Shown here piece after piece: positions 10,483-20,423 of a stretch of DNA of 64,000 nt (within the stretch, counting starts at the first letter, position 1; each line of letters opens with the position of its first letter). Origin of the DNA: Salinisphaera sp963835375 (GTDB taxonomy: Bacteria > Pseudomonadota > Gammaproteobacteria > Nevskiales > Salinisphaeraceae); NCBI GenBank assembly GCA_963835375.1, contig CAWIGB010000015.1, positions 186,001-250,000 of the forward strand, written 5' to 3'. A program made the translations under genes and the position numbers. Under the pieces are notes generated by a model. That model was given only the letters and a program-made list of their open reading frames with translations. It did no database searches and was not told the DNA's origin.

Positions 10483-11055
10483 ATGGAAGTGATCCCGACC
10501 CGTATCTCCGACGTCAAGCTGATCAAGCCCAGGGTATTTGGCGACGCGCGTGGCTTCTTCATGGAAACCTGGAACGCCCGCGTATTCACCGAGGCCGGCA
10601 TCGACGCCACCTTCGTCCAAGACAACCACAGCCGCTCGGTCAAAAACACCCTGCGGGGCTTGCACTATCAAATACAGCAGCCGCAGGGCAAGCTAGTGCG
10701 TGTCACCCGCGGCGAAGTGTTCGACGTGGCGGTGGACCTGCGCCCCAATTCGCCTACCTTCGGCCAATGGGTGGGGGAGGTGCTCTCCGAAGACAACCAG
10801 TATCAGCTCTGGGTGCCGCCCGGTTTTGCGCACGGTTTCTACGTGATGAGTGACTCCGCGGAATTCCAGTACAAGTGCACCGATTTCTATGCGCCTGAGC
10901 ATGAGCGGTGCATTCACTGGAACGACCCCGACCTGAACATCGAGTGGCCGCTGCTGGCCGGAGGCGAGCCAATCGTTTCGGGCAAGGATGAGAAGGGAAC
11001 GGCATTCTCGGTTGCCCGGCTGGAGTTGGCCCAAGTGGCGGAAAAGGTCAGCTGA
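10483..11055 (+). CDS. rfbC: dTDP-4-dehydrorhamnose 3,5-epimerase
   Basis: RfbC/RmlC epimerises C3 and C5 of dTDP-4-keto-6-deoxyglucose. The 190-residue cupin has FGDARGFFMETW, LRGLHYQ with the catalytic histidine, and the VPPGFAHGFYV block. It is intact and completes the rhamnose precursor set. The start at 10483 follows AAAGGAAAG 14 bp after rfbA. Mobile-element debris begins immediately downstream. Confidence 0.96.
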   Translation: MEVIPTRISDVKLIKPRVFGDARGFFMETWNARVFTEAGIDATFVQDNHSRSVKNTLRGLHYQIQQPQGKLVRVTRGEVFDVAVDLRPNSPTFGQWVGEVLSEDNQYQLWVPPGFAHGFYVMSDSAEFQYKCTDFYAPEHERCIHWNDPDLNIEWPLLAGGEPIVSGKDEKGTAFSVARLELAQVAEKVS

Positions 11056-11091
11056 CCAAGTCGTTTCTCCCAGCCAGCGGGTGTCAAGTCC

Positions 11092-11548
11092 ACAAGATCC
11101 CGTTTGTCATCGCCGTATCGACCACGGCCGATCGCAAGCCCGATCAGGTGGCCATCCGGTATGCTCCGTTCACATTAGCAGAGATCGCCGACCGGCCCCA
11201 CGAGGCGTTGGAGCCGAGACCCTGGTCGTTTCGGACGGTCTTCCGGCGTTTCGTGCCTTAACCAGAAGAACTTCGCGCTTGTCGCTGGGTCCGGCCGGAC
11301 CTCGGCCAGCCCATCCGGAGTTTCGTTGGGTCAACATCATTTTGGGCAACCTCAAGAACGCAATCACCGGCACCATGTCTAGCGCCTTCAAGTTCGCCAA
11401 ATACGCCGCGCGTTACCTGGCCGACTTCCAGTACCGCTTCAATCGCCGCTATGACTGCCGCTCTATCTTGCCTCGACTAATCCGTGCCGAAGCCAACACG
11501 ACACCTCGGGTGAAAGATCGGCTCAGGTTGGCTGAGTTTCGGGCCTAA
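11092..11548 (+). mobile_element. IS1595-family transposase remnant (C-terminal half)
   Basis: Three frames together read as the C-terminal half of an ISXO2-like transposase. One frame gives KIPFVIAVSTTADRKPDQ, the next ETLVVSDGLPAFRA, and the last RWVNIILGNLKNAITGT followed by YLADFQYRFNRRYD. The DDE N-terminal half is absent here. A second IS1595 fragment at 21283-21735, in the opposite orientation, ends close to where this one begins. Confidence 0.8.
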
Positions 11549-11557
11549 TAAAGAAAG

Positions 11558-11690
11558 ATGTTCACGCGACCCACCGTAGCGATCAGCGTTGTCAGTATAG
11601 GTGTGTTGGCTTCGGCCAATGCCCTCATGATACTTGTGGCCGGCTATTTATTGGGCGTATTAGCTGTCTGCTTCGAAAACGCCATGGCCA
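11558..11690 (+). pseudogene. truncated N-terminus of a membrane protein
   Basis: An ATG at 11558 opens a strongly hydrophobic stretch (MFTRPTVAISVVSIGVL, then ALMILVAGYLLGVLAV) typical of one or two membrane helices. After about 40 codons it runs into IS256-family transposase sequence in a different frame. It may be the head of a polysaccharide-island gene cut by the insertion, but the family cannot be named. Confidence 0.35.
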
Positions 11691-12076
11691 GACCCGGGCC
11701 GACGCCGAGACCGCCTTCGACGCCTTCGTCACGGCCTATCGCGATAAATATCCGAAAGCCGCCGACTGTCTGGCCAAGGATCGGGCCCAGTTGCTCACGT
11801 TCTACGACTTCCCGGGCACGCACTGGCAATCGATCCGGACCACGAACCCGATCGAATCCACGTTTGCCACGGTCCGCCTGCGGACCGCGAAGACCCGCGG
11901 TTGCGTAACGCGCGACACGATCCTCAGTTTGACCTTCAAACTGGGCCAGAGTGCGGCCAAGCGCTGGCGACGGCTACGCGGGCTATCAATGGCTCGAGCG
12001 ACTCGGGCAAGGGGTCATGTTCGTCGACGGTATCGAGCAAACAGCCGAATCCAACGACCACAGGAGCGCCGCCTGA
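11690..12076 (+). mobile_element. IS256-family transposase remnant (C-terminal part)
   Basis: From about 11700 the translation matches the C-terminus of mutator-type (IS256) transposases: KYPKAADCLAKDRAQLL, FYDFPGTHWQSIRTTNPIES, then TFATVRLRTAKTRG. One indel near 11975 is needed to reach the end, YQWLERLGQGVMFVDGIEQ, with a stop at 12074-12076. The first two-thirds of the gene are missing. Confidence 0.85.
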
Positions 12077-12627
12077 GCAACGTCGTATACACCACGTTTG
12101 ATATATCTCATACAACGAGGATCGAACCCACAGCTCGCTCGGGGACGTGACCCTCGCGGAGTACTACCTGAGTTACTCACAGGCCTGATTTTTGCAAGTC
12201 TGGATGCTCGGTTTTTGGGGAGAGGGTCAGCGGAATCCTGTGTGGACCTTTTCGTTCACGGGCCGGGGGCATGCAGGCTAACGCGGGCGAGGCACCTATG
12301 CATTGCTGGAAGACGCCCGCACCTATATTTCCACTGAGTGGCATCACATAGAAAGCAAGTGCCTGCATCTTCGGCTTCAGAATGGGGAGAAAATGCACCC
12401 ATCATCAGAAAAGTCTAATTGTTCGGTTGGTTCGGGTAGCTGAACAGATATGGATCTCCCCACCTTAATGCCCCTCCGTCGCGGCCATCAGTTAATGTGG
12501 CGCGGCTATGCCACTCTCGCTCTTTTCACCATGTATAACAGAGAGATCAAACCGAGTAGCAATGACTGACAACCTATTCATCGCCACTGGCGTAACCTCA
12601 CTTGTTGGCAAAGCGCAGGATGGTCGC
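12077..12627. other. 550 bp of island sequence without a recognisable gene
   Basis: GC content is lower than in the housekeeping region, and only short, unconvincing open frames occur. It lies between the IS256 remnant and the flippase genes and is probably decayed island DNA. Confidence 0.4.
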
Positions 12628-12729
12628 ATGAGCGTACTGCGTCAGAATATCGTGTCACTGTTCGTGCTGCAGGGCTCAAATTACCGCCTGACGCTGGTTA
12701 CAGTGCTTTGTCGGCTCGTGCGCGGTTGC
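12628..12729 (+). pseudogene. relic of a flippase N-terminus
   Basis: The translation MSVLRQNIVSLFVLQGSNY followed by RLTLVTVLCRLVRG closely resembles the first helix of Wzx-type flippases, which typically read NIVSLFxLQGxNYLLPLxTxPYLVRVLG. It stops resembling the family after about 34 codons. The apparently functional flippase begins only about 60 bp downstream, so this may be a leftover of an earlier or replaced wzx. Confidence 0.45.
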
Positions 12730-12790
12730 GTCGATCTGATTCAAGAACCTATGTTTGATGTGATGCGCGAAGGCGAATCGGGAAACAAAG

Positions 12791-14260
12791 ATGTTCGCAC
12801 GTCATTCGCTGATCTATCTTCTGGCGCGCGGCTTCCCGAGCTTGATCGCTTTTTTCTCTGTTGCGATCTATACCCGCCTGTTGGGCCCTAGCGAATTCGG
12901 CGTGTATGCGTTGGTCTATACGGCATCCATACTGCTCAGCTCCATATTTTTTCAATGGCTGCGCATGGGGTTACTTCGCTTCTACCAGGAGCGAACTGAA
13001 GATGGCCGAGCCATTCTCGTCTCGACGCTCGCGGTCTCATTCCTCGTCGTTGCAGGTGGCCTTGTTATCGTTGCGCTACCTGTGGCGATATTTTCCGAGG
13101 ATGCGCAATTGGTGATGCTCGCAGTGGCTATCACCATAGTGCAGGGCGCTTTCGACATATTACTCGAGCGTGCGCGAGTGGAGTTGTCGCCGTTGCATTA
13201 TGGTACCGTGGCCAGTGAACGTGCGCTGGCGATGTTGGCCGGCGGTATAGGCGGATTCGAGTTGGCGGGTGTTTGCGGCCTGCTGGCCGGTGTGTTGCTG
13301 GGGGTCACGCTGGTTGTGGTTGTGGAACTTGGTCGCACGCTGCCGTTGATTCGCCCAAGGCAGGCTTCGCGTACCGAGGTGTGGCCGCTTCTACAGTTTG
13401 GTGTGCCGCTGACTGCAACGTTCGCGCTCGTCGGCATTATGGGATTCGCCGACCGCTATATGCTTGCATGGATGCAGGGAACAGCTGTTGCCGGGCACTA
13501 CGCCGCTGCATATGACATAACACAAAAAATAGTCATTACCCTGATGACGGTCGTGAACTTGGCAGGCTATCCGTTGCTCTTGCAGGCTCAAGCGGAAGCC
13601 GGGTCCGAGAAGTTTCGTACTCTGCTTGGTCAGACGCTAAACGGTTTGCTGTTGGTCGGTTTGCCGGTAACCGCCGCCTTCATACTTCTGCCGGCATCAT
13701 CTCTGGTGCATTCTTGGGCGATGCGTTCCGCGCCCGAGGCGACTGTGCTCTTGCTACCATGGCTTGGGAATTCGCCGGGTTGGTCGAAGGCATGAAGGTG
13801 TACTATTTCGACCTCAGCTTCCAATTACGGCAAAACACATTGCATCAGATGTGGATCGGCGCCGTGGGCGGCTGCGTTGAATGTCGGTCTGAATTTCTGG
13901 CTCATTCCATTGCAGGGCGGCCTGGGCGCTGCTGGGGCGACACTACCATCGCGAACGCGCTTAGGCTGTTGTTCCGTTTACACCATCAGCCATAGGCAGA
14001 TTCTGCTTCCCGCTATATCACCCGCGATGCTGCCGCCATCGTCGTGGCTACACTCATCATGAGTGGCATCCTGTGGTTGACAGGAGCGTCTCTTGCGGAT
14101 GTTTCCTGTTCACCCGATTGTCCAGCTTTTAGCATTCGCCGCCGCAGGCGCTGCGATCTATTCTGCGGTTAGCATGGTATTCAACGTCATGGGTGTAAGG
14201 AGTCAGTTTTATGCGCTGTGGATGGGGCGGCGAAATGCGGCACGAGGTACGGATTCATGA
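12791..14260 (+). pseudogene. oligosaccharide flippase (Wzx-like), frameshifted
   Basis: A polytopic MATE/MOP-superfamily flippase that would move undecaprenyl-linked repeat units across the inner membrane. The first 305 or so codons are open (MFARHSLIYLLARGFPSLI start, about nine helices). Frame changes then follow near 13715, 13770, 13868 and 13950. Joined frames give EFAGLVEGMKVYYFDLSFQL, then LNVGLNFWLIPLQGGLGA, then MFPVHPIVQLLAFAAAGA, ending in ARGTDS with TGA at 14258-14260. The 13868 break is one extra G in GGCGGCTGCG. The end overlaps the next gene's ATG (ATGA), an intact operon junction that argues the gene was recently functional or is only mis-sequenced. Confidence 0.8.
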
Positions 14261-15494
14261 AAATTCTTGTCCTGCACTCACTTGCCGATCCCGAGCTGGG
14301 TGGTGGGGCGGATGTGATTGTTTGGGAGCAATTGCGTGGCCTGCGCGACGCCGGGCACGAGTGCGTGTTGCTCGCCACATCGGACACGGCCGGGCTTGAA
14401 CGGACCGAGCGCGAAGGGATCACGGTTTGGAAAGCCGGCATCCGAAATGTCTATTGGCCTCATCACAAGAGTAGATCAGCTGGGGCATCAGAGGACTGAT
14501 TTGACGAAGCGGTGGATAGCTACAACGTCTGGATGCAGGGCTATCTGCAGGAAGTCGTTGCGCAGGAAAAGCCGGATGTCGCTTCGCTGCACGCTTTGGC
14601 TGGCTGGTCGGCGGCAAGCTGGGTGACGCTTGGCCGGTTGGGGTGTCCCGGTGCGTGCAGGTGTTGCACGGCCATGATGCGATCTGTGCGGGGGGCGATC
14701 TGACAGGAAGGGCCGAAACTGTGCGAATCAGTGTATGGTGTGCCGCGCGTTCCGTTTGCCACATCGTGCGCTGAGTCGCCGGGTGCAGGCCGTGGTCGGG
14801 GTGAGCCGTTATATGCTCGACCGGCATCGGTACCTGGGTTATTTCGAAGGGGTGCCCATTCAGCGGGCGATTCACAATGCGCGCGCGCCGCACGCTTTGG
14901 GCGTCGACGACGCGCCGCCGCCTTGAAGCCCATCGTGGTTTGCGCTTCGGTTACATTGGCCGGCTGGACCCGAGCAAGGGCATCGAACCGCTGATCAATG
15001 CTTTCCTCGCCGCCGATCTCCCGGATGCCGAGCTCTGGATCACCAGCAGCGGAAAGCAGGCTTACGAAGACCGCCTGCGTGCTCAAACGGGCGATGCGCA
15101 GATTCGGTTCCTGGGCCGCGTCGAGGCCCGCGATTTCTACCCGCAGGTCGATGTGGTGGTCGTGCCTTCACTCTTGAACGAGGCACTGGGCATGGTTGTG
15201 ATGGAAGCCTTCGCTTTCGGTAAGCCGGTTATCGGCTCGCGGCGCGGCGGGATACCCGAGATGATCCGCCACCGCGAGAACGGCCTGCTCTTCGACCCCG
15301 ATGTGCCGGATGAATTGCTTACGGCTTTGAGCGCAGTCCACGCCGACAGCGAGCTTCGCGCCACGCTGGCGGCCAACGCGCGAACCAGTAGCGTGCCGTT
15401 CCTCGATATGTCGGCGTGGATCAAAACCTATGAAGACTTGTACCGCGAGGTAATAAACACCAATCCGGCGGCATCGCCGAAGCAGTCGATGTGA
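14257..15494 (+). pseudogene. GT4-family glycosyltransferase, frameshifted
   Basis: The product begins MKILVLHSLADPELGGGAD, the GGA start typical of GT-B GT4 enzymes that use an activated sugar donor. The C-terminal donor domain is clean: GYIGRLDPSKGIEPLI, FLGRVEARDFY, and EALGMVVMEAFAFGKPVIGS with the E-x7-E motif. At least three frame changes lie between about 14470 and 14930. Joined, the protein is of normal length (about 410 residues). Donor and acceptor sugars cannot be told from sequence. It overlaps the flippase by 4 bp and touches the polymerase gene at its end. Confidence 0.82.
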
Positions 15495-16840
15495 TGTCGC
15501 AATCCGCCGATCTCGTCTGGCCCCGGCCCACATTGCCCGGTTTGCAAGACGCAGCGCGTTCCCGCTTGAATCTGCGGAACCTCGTCTATGCGCTGGCAGG
15601 TCTGTTTCTGTGGTCTGTCGTCCTCAATCGGACGAGCTGCGCTACGGCCTAGCGCTGCTGCATGTGGATGCGCTCGTTTATCTGCCCAAGCTGCTGTTGC
15701 TCATGGCCGTGCTTCTGCTGCCGCTGTTGCGGCCGCGCGCGTCTCCGGTGGCTTGGCTGCTCACCGGGCTGGTACTGATCTATCTGCTCTGGGGCATGGT
15801 TAATCTGAATACGCCCTTGCAGGCGCTGTTCGGGCTATGGGTGCTCTTGCCACTGTTGTTCGGTCTTTGGGCCGGGCCCGTGGTGAGCGTGGAGCAATGG
15901 CGGCGCTTGTTTGTGGTTGTGTTTGTCGTGGCGGCCGCGGGCGTTTTCCTCAATCCGCTGATTCATTATCCGTGGAGCGGCTTAAAGCCTGACCCTGCTG
16001 GGCAGCAAGATCCAAGTGTCACGGCAATGGACCGCCTTCGGCGTGGAGCGTTATGCCGGATTTGCGAGAGCATCGTTCAGTGCCGCCTCACAGTTGCTGC
16101 TGTTCGGCGTGATGCTGGTTGTCTTACTCAAGCGCAGGGGCATCAAGCTGTTGGTCTGGCTCGTCGCAGGCGTCAGGGATGGGCTTGACGACATCGAAAG
16201 GGCCTATGGGAGCGTGGCTGCTGGTGTCGATATACTTTGCCGGGGGCGGCCTGCTGCGCTGGCCGCGATACTGGATTCAGCTCTGGCTCGTTGCGCTGTC
16301 GTTCATTCTGCTCGTAATGATTCTGCTTCCGCTTTCCACCGTCTGGATTCATTACGACCCAGCCTTGCATAGTTTTGCCGGCAAGTTTCTGTTTGCCAGT
16401 TTCGGCGACAGGCTGAACTGGATGTGGCCCGATTCATTGCACCTTCTCGATCTGGGCGGGAGCTGGCATTGGTGGGTCGGGCGCGGCTTGGGGCGGCATA
16501 GGCGCCGCTGGGACAGTATCTCGAACCGGCGCATTATTTGGCGGCGGATAATCTGTTCGTTTATGTGACAGTGTATTTTGGCTTGCCGGTTGCGCTGTTG
16601 TTGTTCGTCGCAGTGTGGTGGCGGATCGTACGGCTCAGTCCGAGCCGGGGTGTCGCGGCTTGGCGTTTACCGGTATTTCTGGTGCTCATCGTGTATGGCG
16701 TTGTGGCGACCTTGATTGGAGGAGGCAGTGTTCTGCCGTTGTTTTTGGGGTTGGCATTATCTGTGCGGGGGATTACAGCACGAAATCAATTTATGACGGT
16801 GAAGGGAAGTTTTGTTCGTGGTGACAAATTTTCTAATTAA
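15494..16840 (+). pseudogene. Wzy/O-antigen polymerase-like membrane protein, frameshifted
   Basis: Starts at the ATG at 15494 (MSQSADLVWPRPTLPG), overlapping the GT4 stop. Successive frames give ten or more hydrophobic helices: HVDALVYLPKLLLLMAVLLL, FGLWVLLPLLFGLWAG, ARASFSAASQLLLFGVMLVV and others. Near the C-terminus a loop reads ADNLFVYVTVYFGLPVALLL, a Wzy_C-like position where other members have H-N-x-F/Y. At least four indels interrupt it. Its place between Wzx and glycosyltransferase genes suggests the repeat-unit polymerase, which is inference from context and topology. Confidence 0.65.
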
Positions 16841-17973
16841 TACTAGAGTGCTTCAGTCGCCCTTGACCGGCATGCAGAGGTACGTGCTGGAGTTGGTTAA
16901 TCGATTTGAAGGAGAGGTAGAAACGATATAACCCAGCGACCGCTTTCGAGAGTTCAGGGTAACTCTTGGGAGCGACTTCTGTTGCCGGGAAAGGTGAGGG
17001 AAGGGTCTTATTCAGCCCGGCCAACACGGGGCCGTTGGCTGTTTCGAGGCAGGTAGTAACGATTCATGATGTTGCCCAGATGGATCGTTCAGGCATTGTA
17101 GCGGAGTTGAACGCTGATATAGATTCAAAAGCTGGTGCTTGGTACAAATTTCTGACGCCGAGGTTGGTTAGGAGGGTTGCTCAGAGTCATCACGATTTCA
17201 GAATTTTCGAAACAGCGGTTGCTGGCGTATACAGGGCTGGATGAAGAGCGAGTGACCGTGATTCCCAATGGGGTTGACAGTCGGTTCGCTCCGGTGTCGG
17301 AAGCCGCGTCCTCCGAGAATTTGATGGACTTGCAATTGCCGTGTCGGCACTATGTGTTATCCGTCGGTTCGCTGAGTGCCGCGCAAAAACCTCGCAAGGT
17401 TGTTGCAGGCTTGGGCTCAGATACAGTCCGAGATCCCCGATGATGTCTGGCTGGTGCTCACTGGGAAAATGGGGAACGAGCGCATATTCGCGGATGAGGC
17501 ATCCCTTTCCCGGCTGCCTCCACGCGTTCATCTAACGGGCCACGTTCCGGATAACGCCTTGCCGCGGCTGTACGCGAGCGCCCTCGCCTTTGCCTTTCCG
17601 TCGGTCTACGAAGGGTCGGATTGCCCCCGCTGGAAGCCATGGCGTCAGGCGTTCCCGTACTCACCGGCAACCGAGCCTCGCTGCCGGAGGTCGTGGGGGA
17701 TGCGCGGGTGTGATGGTCGACCCGTATGATGTCGAAGCGATTGCGGAGGGATTGAGGCGTCTGATCGAGGACGGCTCGCTCAGATCGCAATTGCGGGCTA
17801 GCGGATTGAAGCGGGCCCGGGCGTTCAGTTGGGACAGGACGATGGAGCGCACATGGGCCGTCTTGGAAGCTGTGGCTCAAGCGATCGATACGGACAGCGT
17901 TGGGGGTAGGAAATCCCCGGGCTTTGCCAGGAACCTGCCGTCCGATATAATGTGTCTCATACGGTTGTGTTAG
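16821..17973 (+). pseudogene. GT4-family glycosyltransferase (mannosyl/rhamnosyl type), frameshifted
   Basis: Opens with a GTG at 16821 (TNFLINTRVLQSPLTGMQRY), the start typical of WbaZ-like GT4 enzymes. Successive frames give VVTIHDVAQMDRSG, VITISEFSKQRLLAYTGLDE, ERVTVIPNGVDSRFAP, NLARLLQAWAQIQSEIPDD, the ALAFAFPSVYEGS donor-site loop, and VPVLTGNRASLPEVVGDA. Around five indels are needed. It overlaps the polymerase gene's end by 20 bp. The first 250 bp are visibly AT-richer than the rest. Confidence 0.8.
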
Positions 17974-18586
17974 CTTTTGGATACTGATGACACGTGTGGC
18001 AACGGTTAGAAACTGCGCTTGGCATATCCAGATCAAATGCTTATGTCAGTACCAACCGTCAGGTATGACGGAACCCTGTCCACTGATCCTCCATAAAGGG
18101 TAAATTCATGGGGAGCCCGGTCGCTTCCGTATTCGCCAGAGCGAGCTACAAATCGTAGGCTGGGCTCCGCCTGATGCTCGCCGGCCGGGGGCCGCGCACG
18201 TTGTCACCCAAAAGCTGCTGACATTAATCGCTTTGCCAATCACTGGCGTGCTGCGCTGGGCTGGCTCGTCTTCGGCACGCACTTACTGCCCGGCGCTCGG
18301 CTGAATGCACCAGCAGCGGGTTCGCCGGCGGCGTCCGTTGATCCAATGTCCACGCTTGGGATGAGTCTGGAGCACGGCGGTAGGTGGTCGGCACAGGTGC
18401 GCGTTTGTTTCTACACCGCTCTCGCGTGCGGAGGACGACCGCAACTGAAACCGTCGACGCAGTGCATGGCGGTAAGTCGGGATAATTGCCCACTTCAGGG
18501 CGAAGGTAGCAAATACTAGTCAGGGTGAACTGACTGGCTGCGCCGAAGTATAAGACGCTGCCATGATGCAGGTTAATTGGATAATA
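17974..18586. other. 613-bp gap between glycosyltransferase genes
   Basis: No convincing gene on either strand. An open plus-strand stretch near 18230-18520 has no start codon or recognisable motif. It is probably decayed island DNA. Confidence 0.4.
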
Positions 18587-19500
18587 ATGCGAATCGCTTT
18601 AATCATTCCAACCAGAAATGGCGAAGAAAAAATTCGCCGGCTGTTTCGGTCGATTTCCAATCAAACGGAGCAGTGCGATGTTTTGGTGGTTGACTCCAGT
18701 TCTACGGACTCGACCGTTCCACTTGCCGTGAGGCAGGCTTTCCGTTCAAACAATCCCCGTTTCGGAGTTCAATCATGGTGGTACTCGTCAATCAATTGTG
18801 GCCGCTAACCCCAAGTATACGATCTATGTTTTCTTGACCCAGGATGCATATCTCGCTGATGCGCATGCTATCGAGCGCCTTGTCGCTCCATTTTCGGACC
18901 CCGAAGTTGGCGCGGTCTGTGGTCGCCAACTTCCACATCTTGACGCAACCCTGCTCGCCAAACATGCCCGGCTCTTCAATTATCCTGCTGAATCACGGGT
19001 GAAGTCGTCTGTCCGATGCAGCTTGACTCGGCATCAAGACACCTTTTATCTCCAACTCGTTTGCAGCATATCGCCGAGAGGCGTTGCGGGAAGTCGGTGG
19101 TTTTCCGAATCACGTGATACTTTCTGAAGATATGTACGTGGCGGCACGAATGCTCTTGTCCGGTTGGAAAGTCGCGTATGCAGGAGATGCCCGGTGTCAT
19201 CATTCGCATAATTATTCAATGATCGAGGAATTTCGGCGTTACTTCGATCAGGGTGTTTTCCATGCACGCGAGCCCTTGATACGGATGGGCTTTGGCGGAG
19301 CGGGCGGTGAGGGGATGCGTTATGTGGGCTCTGAACTGCGTTTCCTAGGTTTGAGGCGGATTTATCTTTGGCCCTCGTCGTTGCTCAGAAATGCTATAAA
19401 ACTTCTGGGCTATAAAATCGGGCAGCAGGAGGCTAGACTGCCGCGCTGGCTCAAGCGGCGGCTGAGTATGCACAGACGCTTCTGGGATGAGCATGATTAG
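18587..19500 (+). pseudogene. GT2-family glycosyltransferase (rhamnosyltransferase-like), frameshifted
   Basis: The start MRIALIIPTRNGEEKIRRL and the VLVVDSSSTDST stretch are the GT-A nucleotide-binding half of GT2 enzymes. Later frames give YVFLTQDAYLADAHAIERL (the metal-binding TQDA of WbbL-type rhamnosyltransferases), AYRREALREVGGFP and LSEDMYVAARMLLSGWKVAY. The last 139 codons (19084-19500) are one open frame. About three indels lie between 18750 and 19080. The dTDP-rhamnose genes upstream make L-rhamnose the likely donor, which is inference. Confidence 0.8.
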
Positions 19501-19507
19501 CGGGGTT

Positions 19508-19975
19508 CTACCCCGTTCCAACGGACGGATTGGAAAAGCCTGAAAACAACAGATCTTGCTTGGCGACGCGTCGCCTCATCCTAGGGTTATGGAATCGCTC
19601 GATGTAGTCAAAGAGGTCTGACTTCGCGACATCCAGCGTGTGGTACCTGACGCGATGGACGCGTTCGCGTTTGAGCACACCGAAGAAGCCTTCGCAGGCC
19701 GCATTGTCGCCGCAATGGCCGACTGCGCTCATCGAACAGGTGAGCGTACTGTTCTTCAGCAAACGCTGATAATCACCGCTGGTGAATTGACTGCCGCGGT
19801 CGGAATGCAAAATCAAGTCTGCCTTACCTTGGCGCTGCCAAACCGCCATTTCCACAGCTCTCATGACCATCTGTCGATCCTGGCGATGATGCATGGACCA
19901 GCCGATCACGAGCTTGCTGAACAGGTCGATCACGACGCACAGATACAGCTTGCCCTCACCGGTCATGATCTCCGT
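19508..19975 (-). mobile_element. IS3-family OrfB remnant (3' exon)
   Basis: The minus-strand translation reads TEIMTGEGKLYLCVVIDLFS, then HSDRGSQFTSGDYQRLL and ACEGFFGVLKRERVHR, the C-terminal two-thirds of an IS3-family DDE transposase. Similarity starts abruptly at 19975, where the family normally has T-D-I. Upstream on the minus strand lies group II intron sequence instead. The OrfB start, OrfA and the IS ends are missing. This copy belongs to a different IS3 subgroup from the intact element at 20087-21282. Confidence 0.85.
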
Positions 19976-20086
19976 GTAGAGTCGAGCAGAGGCGCGGTGT
20001 CGGCAGAAGCCGACCCGTTTCCTCTGCTCGCTCACCGAACCGGAGGTGCACGTTACCGCGCATCCGGCTCTCGTAAGTGGTCCACG
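19976..20086 (-). mobile_element. group II intron 3' end (domains V and VI)
   Basis: On the minus strand, 20070 down to 20037 is a 34-nt element with all marks of domain V. It opens GAGCCGGA and closes TCCGGTTC. A 6-bp upper stem (TGCGCG with CGTGCA) is capped by a GTAA tetraloop, and a 2-nt CC bulge sits on the 3' side. Domain VI follows at 20030-19983, with a 10-bp stem (CGAGCAGAGG with CCTCTGCTCG). Then come an unpaired A and CTCTAC at 19976, placing the candidate branch-point A 7 nt from the 3' end. The intron ends exactly where OrfB sequence resumes. The 5' part, including any reverse transcriptase, is cut away at 20087 by an IS. Confidence 0.82.
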
Positions 20087-20156
20087 GGTAATCCCCCCAG
20101 AAAAGAGTGCAGGTCAAAAGCGGAATTTTCTCGTAATCTAACCCGAGGAGGTTCCC

Positions 20157-20423
20157 GTGAAGACATCCCGATATACCGACAGCCAGATCCTGGCGATCTT
20201 GAAGCAGGCCGAGGCCGGCACGCCCGTACCGCAGCTGTGCCGTGAGCACGGCATGAGCTCCGCCACGTTCTACAAGTGGCGCAGCAAGTACGGCGGCATG
20301 GACGCCTCGCTCATGGCCCGCATGAAAGAGCTGGAGGACGAGAACCGCCGGCTCAAGAAGATGTACGCCGAGGAGCGGCTCAAGGCCGAGATCGTGCAGG
20401 AAGCCCTGGCAAAAAAATGGTGA
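20157..20423 (+). CDS. IS407-group transposase OrfA
   Basis: An 88-residue helix-turn-helix protein. YTDSQILAILKQAEAGTPV and CREHGMSSATFYKWRSKYGG form the DNA-binding domain, followed by a leucine-zipper-like helix (MKELEDENRRLKKMY). It binds the IS ends. It starts with a GTG preceded by CCCGAGGAGGTTCCC, a strong Shine-Dalgarno. It ends just after an A7 run at 20411-20417, the probable -1 frameshift site that fuses it to OrfB. Confidence 0.93.
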   Translation: MKTSRYTDSQILAILKQAEAGTPVPQLCREHGMSSATFYKWRSKYGGMDASLMARMKELEDENRRLKKMYAEERLKAEIVQEALAKKW

